Source: Symmetrospora coprosmae
Lineage: Eukaryota; Basidiomycota; Cystobasidiomycetes; Symmetrosporaceae
Length of the DNA stretch: 64,000 nucleotides
Direction: 5' to 3'
Assembly (NCBI GenBank): GCA_008802785.1
Contig: VUYT01000027.1
Coordinates: 186,001-250,000, forward strand
This document shows, in pieces, positions 59,342 to 64,000 of the stretch (the first letter of the stretch is position 1; each line of letters begins with the position of its first letter). Below the pieces are notes generated by a model. That model made no database searches and was not told the origin of the DNA. It saw only the letters and a list, made by a program, of their open reading frames with translations. A program made the position numbers and the translations under genes.

Positions 59342-62015
59342 TCAGTGTTCTAGGTCTTCCCATGATCTGCAGGACAGCGCGGGTCAGCCGGCGCTTCTCA
59401 ATTTTCCATGGGCATTCCCGCAACTCACCTTCCAACAGTCTTGGTGAGGTCTTCTTTCGTGACGGGCCCCCGCGACGACCAGTATCCCGCCTGGATTTTC
59501 GCTGTAAGGAGGCAAGGAGAGCACCGTTAGCGTCAATGGAGCAGATTCCCGGGCCGCCCGGGAATCTCCACGTGGTCCTTTGACCCACCCTGGATCTCCA
59601 CCTGCGAGTCGGGCGGGATGAGCTCTGCAGGAAGATCGTGTCTGTTTCCAATGCTGATGCCCGAGTTGACAATAGCGTCGTGCTTCATGTCCGACATGGA
59701 GTACTGCATGGCATCGAGACGTGAGCAAGCGCAAAGAGTAATGTCTGAAGCGGGCCCAGGAACGCACCATGTCGTCGATCTGCGGCAGTATGGGTCGACA
59801 GCGTCAGCAGACTCTTACGCGAAATCGTCGCGCCGCAGCGGACGCACCTTCTGAATGCCAAACCAGTGCAGGATGTCTGGCATGAGCGCCTGGAACCGCA
59901 TGTCCTTGACGCCGGCCTGTTTGTGCGTACAAGGTGACTCAGTCCTAGCTCCTTTTCTCTGAGACATGGACACCCACGATGTTCTCGGTGCGAGCAAAGT
60001 ACGTGCTTGCGCTATCGCCTCCGCGCTTCCTGGCATTGTAGACCTGTTTTGAACGGGGTAAGCGGTCCTTGTCACGACGCAAGCTCGGATGGCACGCCCA
60101 ACGTAACGCTGCTCACCAAGTATTTGGTGACCTCGCCCAGTGCGCGTCCTTCTTTCTGGAAGTAGACGACGAGGCCGACACCGCCGTTCTGTGCCATCTT
60201 GATGCACTCTTCGATGCCGTGCAGCTGTCGAGACGTCGCAAGGCTTGTCAGTAGGTGATGACATGCACATATTTCGGATGTCCCTCTCACCAGGTAAGGC
60301 CTGCAGGTGCAGATGTCGGACTGGATAAGAGAGGGTTGGAACGTCCATTAGCAAAGGATCTCAATTCTGAAGCGAAGCAAAGGAAAGATACGCACCCCGA
60401 AGATATCGGACCCGGAGCAGGCATCGTGCACGCGCACAGCGAGCTCTGCGGGACAGGTGCGTCAGTCGTGGCAGCTCGTGCAGGTGGACATGCCCTCGAG
60501 GTAACAAGCCAGCCCACTCTTGCTCGGATCAGACAGATACTGCGTCGGGCCAAAGATGTAGCACGTCCCGCCGCCGATGGGAGGGAGGAAAACCTTTAGG
60601 TCGGGTCGAGTGAGGAGTTCCGGGTCTGCAGTGTGCGAAGCTATCAGCGCGATGCCTGACAAGCTTTGACAGACGCACAGCAGAGCACTCACACATGCCA
60701 CCAGTGTCCTCAAATAGGCATCGTCGGAGCAAGGGCTCGCTGACGCCGAGCCTGTCCGCCACGCCCGGCAGGTACCACACGTTCTCGAACGCGACCTTCG
60801 ATACGTTGACTTCAACACCTGCGCTGTCCTTGATGCTGTTGAGGACCTCTGTCGCCTGCGGGTCGAGCTTGTCCGCGCTGTCCGTGGTCAGCGACTCTGC
60901 GAGTGTCGCGGCGGCCGAGGGGATGACGATCTTGCCATCGATGGGGAAGCGGCCTTTGGCAGCCGCGTCGTCCAGCTCGGCAATCTTGAGGTGCGCACGC
61001 GTGATGGAGAGCGTAGGGCGGATGTCGATCCCGGCGTCTATCTGCGCTTTGAACTTTGTCTGTGCGAGATGGCCCCACGGGTCGAGGACGCAGATCTTGG
61101 ACGGGTCGAACCAGGACGGGTTCGGCAGGACGTCAAAGGTGGGTTCCTGTGTCCGGATCACATCTCAGCTTGGGCGTACAGCCAGATGAGCGGATAAGCA
61201 GTGTGGGCTCACCGTGTGCGTGTAGTTGGGCCTCTGCGCAGCTGAGAGTGCGCCAGTTGCGACGGAAAGCGCATGGTAGATCGAGTATGCACCTCCGTAG
61301 GCGCCGATGGCATTCCTCTTTGCCAGAGAGAGAGGCTGTCGACTCGCGAGGATGGGCCCACGTTCCTCTGCCGTGGCTGCGCCCCACTTGAGGGGCAGCG
61401 GGGTTACACCGACCTGGCCCGGGTAGGCTGCGCAACAAGAGCAACAGCCGTCAGTTCTTATACGCTATTCATATAGTATGAGCTCGAAGACGAAGACGGC
61501 ACGCAAAACACACTGGTCAGGATGGCGCGCGAAGGGTAGATTGCCCTTGTGGCGGCGTCCGACTCGGTCCTGCCGCTGGATTTGCCATTCGGATCCGAGG
61601 CGGAGATGCCTCCTTGGGGTGTTCCGCTGTTGCTCCTCGTCCAGTTGAGGTACTCTTGCTTGGCCGCGTTGCCAATGCTGTTGTAGTCGACAGACGCCTT
61701 GCGCTGATAGCCACTGCCACTGCCGACGCCGCTGCCAGGCGAGCCTGGAGAGCCGGCGGCGAACTGGTTAAGCACAGGCGGGCTGCCTGCGCTCGTGCTC
61801 AGTCCGCCTGCTCCTCCAGGCGAGCGCGCTCCGATAGCAATGGGTGCGACGCTGCTGCTGCTGCCATTGCCAGTGATGGGCGTCGTGCTGCGAGAGGGGG
61901 AGCTTATCGCCAGCGTCTCGAGCCGCTGCTCAAGCGACGCGTGCGACGACTTGAGGTCCCGGAGTTCGGCGAGGATGCTGGCGAGAATGTCGCCATTCGC
62001 GGATTGTGATGCCAT
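59342..62015 (-). CDS. URC1: GTP cyclohydrolase II-like protein of uracil catabolism
   Basis: 608 residues, thirteen exons on the minus strand: 61514-62015, 61213-61427, 60693-61146, 60518-60625, 60396-60445, 60291-60320, 60117-60224, 59978-60043, 59848-59916, 59768-59779 (12 nt), 59589-59703, 59429-59501, 59342-59366; they sum to 609 codons. The N-terminal 150 residues are a coiled-coil start (ILAELRDLKSSHASLEQRLE) and Ser/Gly-rich linker. Then RAILTTYPGQVGVTPLPLKW, ICVLDPWGHLAQTKF, GIDIRPTLSITRAHLKI, LAVRVHDACSGSDIFGSDIC with CRPYLLHGIEECI, and NGGVGLVVYFQKEGRALGEV match the Urc1 branch of GTP cyclohydrolase II enzymes. The three Cys in ACSGSDIFGSDICTC fit the catalytic zinc site. In Lachancea kluyveri URC1 is needed for uracil use as a nitrogen source; its exact reaction is not settled to my knowledge. 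No other URC gene is in the window. Confidence 0.9.
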
Positions 62016-62311
62016 GGTGCGATATACTGTAGTTCGCGTATATGTTGCTGCTCTTCCCTACTGTCCTTGTACGAGGTGGGATACGAGTACAGTTCGAGAG
62101 CAGAGCCTCGATACGATAAGCCCGGCCGTTCTCCGCCCTGATCGACTCGAGGAGGTCACATGTTCCGTCGACGGAACCACACTGGAGCGGAGCTTCTCCT
62201 TCCTCGTTTCTCCTGCTGCTACTCACCCAATGGCACACATGGCAAGGCTAGCCTAGACTTGACCGGTCGGTCGCCCTCCCTTGCCCTACTGGCAGCCCGT
62301 CGCCGTTCAGC

Positions 62312-63107
62312 ATGTCCGGCGTGGCAGACGCCGCGTCATCGGCTATTCCGGCTGCAGGGGCATCAGCACAGGCTCCAGCCCTCACTGGCATCGCAAGCAT
62401 CCTCCTGCTGCCCTTCCGATGGATCCTCCTGCGAGCGCTACCTCTCGCGCTCAGCTTCCTCTACACCGTCGTTGTCTACCTCCTTTCGACAATTGCGTCC
62501 GTCCTCCTCGTCCTCCTCGCACCGTTCCTGTTTCCCCTGAAGCTGCTGGTCGTGAAGCCATCCATGGCCGTACTGGCGCTGTTCTACAGAGTGAGGCAGC
62601 CTCGTCACGTCTACACAGTGCAGTCACTGACCCATATAGCTGCAGAACCGCCATGTCATCTATTTTGCGACCGTGGCCGTCCTGCTGGGCGCCACGCTGG
62701 GCTACCTATCCTCTCTACTCATAAGACGGGCAAGCCGAGCAGCTGCATCAGCGTCAGGCAGCGACACAAACAAGTCTGAATCCCGCCTGACCATCGAGAT
62801 CGCCGAACATCGGATGGGAGGGACGCTCTACCAGGAAAAAAGGGCGCCCAGCAGCCTTGAGCATACTGCATCAGCCACGCCCTACAGCATCAACGCAAGC
62901 CAGCTCAGTAGACGTTCAAGCGATCGACCTGACGTTTCAAGACTACAGAGCGGCTCGACCTCCCCGGACCGCGTGTCGCAGGTGAAGGAGACAGTCGAGC
63001 AAAAGCCGAGACTAGGGCAACCCACAGCAGGACAAGACAGATTCGCCTCTGCGATGAAAACACTTGCGAAAAGAAGGAACAAGAGGAAGGATGTAGCAGT
63101 ATTGTAG
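62312..63107 (+). CDS. small multi-span membrane protein, unknown family
   Basis: 248 residues; exons 62312-62590 and 62640-63107, phase 0 junction at an intron of 49 bases. A very hydrophobic block at about 25-85 (LPLALSFLYTVVVYLLSTIA, VLLVLLAPFLFPLKLLVV) forms two or three helices. The next exon adds VIYFATVAVLLGATLGYLSS followed by RRASR. The C-terminal 130 residues are polar, Ser/Arg-rich and end in basic KRRNKRKD. No domain recognised. The hydrophobic arrangement recalls small ER membrane proteins, but I would not name a function. It is divergent from URC1 across a 296-base shared promoter. Confidence 0.75.
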
Positions 63108-63607
63108 AAGCATAATGCCTCCTACACTCCCCAGCTTCGATACGCGAAAGCTATCCGCTGCCGGACATGCTCACCCTGCCAAATGCGAGTGCGTTCTGCG
63201 CTGTCTGGCAGCCGCACCCTGCACTACAATTCGCCGCCAGCGCCATCTCAGGCTGAGATGCGGAATGGCTCTCAGTAGCCCCTAACAGCGTGTGCATTTC
63301 GCGCCCCTACTACAGTACCGCCCCTTGACGCCATCCGGGAGTTCACCGGTCCGCTCCAAAGTCGCCCTCTGGACAGCCTTCAGTGTGGCAAGAGTCCGTA
63401 TCGCGTCGTCCTCGGTCATAAAGCCGCACGTCGGACTGCCATTCTGTTCTCTCTGGACCCAGCAACCCAAGCACGTCTCCCAACCTAGAGCCGGTCTCTA
63501 TCCCATTCTCCCTAAGCCAACGTCCCCGTAAAGAGCTGTGCTCTTCTCTCGTGCCCGAACACCGTCTCAGCCTCTACTCCATACACTTTACCACCCGGCA
63601 TCGCACT
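63108..63607. other. intergenic before partial secreted-protein gene
   Basis: 500 bases; promoter of the right-edge gene. The 63480-63600 part is C/T-rich. No gene seen. Confidence 0.5.
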
Positions 63608-64000
63608 ATGCCATCATTATCGTCCCTGCCACGAGCAATTGCACTGTCCTCAGCCGTCATCCTCTTCGCCAGTACCGCTCGAAGCGAGAAGACGTTGGAC
63701 TACAGTACGCGCAAGGTACCCGATCTCACTGCCTTCGAAGGCGCGGTAGATAAGTTGGGACCCATCCTCGAGGCAAAGCTGTTTGAGATCGACTATGCCG
63801 CGGACGGCTGGAGATCTACCAATGAGAACGATGTGGCGCTCGACCTCACGTCCGACGGAGATCTCAAAGGCAGGATTGACCGTACGTTCCTTCCGCTCTG
63901 ATTGCCACGCATCCCCGGCTGATGCTTCGCCTGATCTGGTACATCCAGGCTTAATCAGCAGGCTCAACGAAACGAGCACTGATGCCAGATTTGTATTCGC
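63608..64000 (+). CDS. secreted or ER-lumen protein, partial at right edge
   Basis: Exons 63608-63881 and 63949 onward, running off the window. The ATG starts a signal peptide (LPRAIALSSAVILFASTARS) followed by EKTLDYSTRKVPDLTAFEGA, VDKLGPILEAKLFEIDYAAD, GWRSTNENDVALDLTSDGDL and, after the intron, RLISRLNETSTDARFVFA. Asn-Glu-Thr is a possible N-glycosylation site. I do not recognise the family from this N-terminal third. Confidence 0.7.

Overview
The window looks like nuclear DNA of a GC-rich, intron-dense basidiomycete fungus, probably a smut-related yeast (Ustilaginomycotina). That placement is inferred from gene content and from short introns (about 40-110 bases) with GTGAGT or GTGCGT donors; no marker in the window fixes the species. 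I support 30 protein-coding genes. Two run off the edges (RPS14 at left, a secreted protein at right). For nearly all the others I rebuilt exon chains by eye and checked that exon lengths sum to whole codons. I saw no rRNA, tRNA, CRISPR array, transposon or viral remnant.

Left part (1-22.2 kb): RPS14 (partial), an MFS sugar transporter divergent from an SMP-30/gluconolactonase-like enzyme, eIF4B, a THI5/SsuA-like protein followed by a second MFS transporter, splicing factor CWC15, Mediator subunit MED22, a single-pass membrane protein, proteasome ATPase RPT2, a HUA1-like zinc protein and dihydrofolate reductase.

Middle (22.6-28.3 kb): a tandem array of four minus-strand genes of the Frag1/DRAM/Sfk1 membrane-protein family. 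Copies A and D look intact. Copies B and C keep clean 3' exons but have problems near exon 2. Three of the copies share identical exon lengths. This array is the most unusual feature of the window.

Right part (28.7-64 kb): acyl-protein thioesterase, a membrane RING protein, a Zn2Cys6 regulator, a UBE2W-type E2, a giant (about 2,431-residue) protein ending in three Nab2-type CCCH fingers, an Nha1-type sodium/proton antiporter with a long charged tail, a secreted GPI-anchor-like protein, a DNAJC7-type TPR/J-domain co-chaperone, a second RING membrane protein, a weak orphan ORF, a von Willebrand A-domain protein, an URC1-type GTP cyclohydrolase II-like protein of uracil catabolism, a small membrane protein and the partial secreted protein.

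Most genes are housekeeping and unrelated to each other. Possible functional neighbourhoods are the transporter/lactonase divergent pair (1.6-5.8 kb), the THI5-like/transporter pair (8.8-12.6 kb) and the Sfk1-like array.
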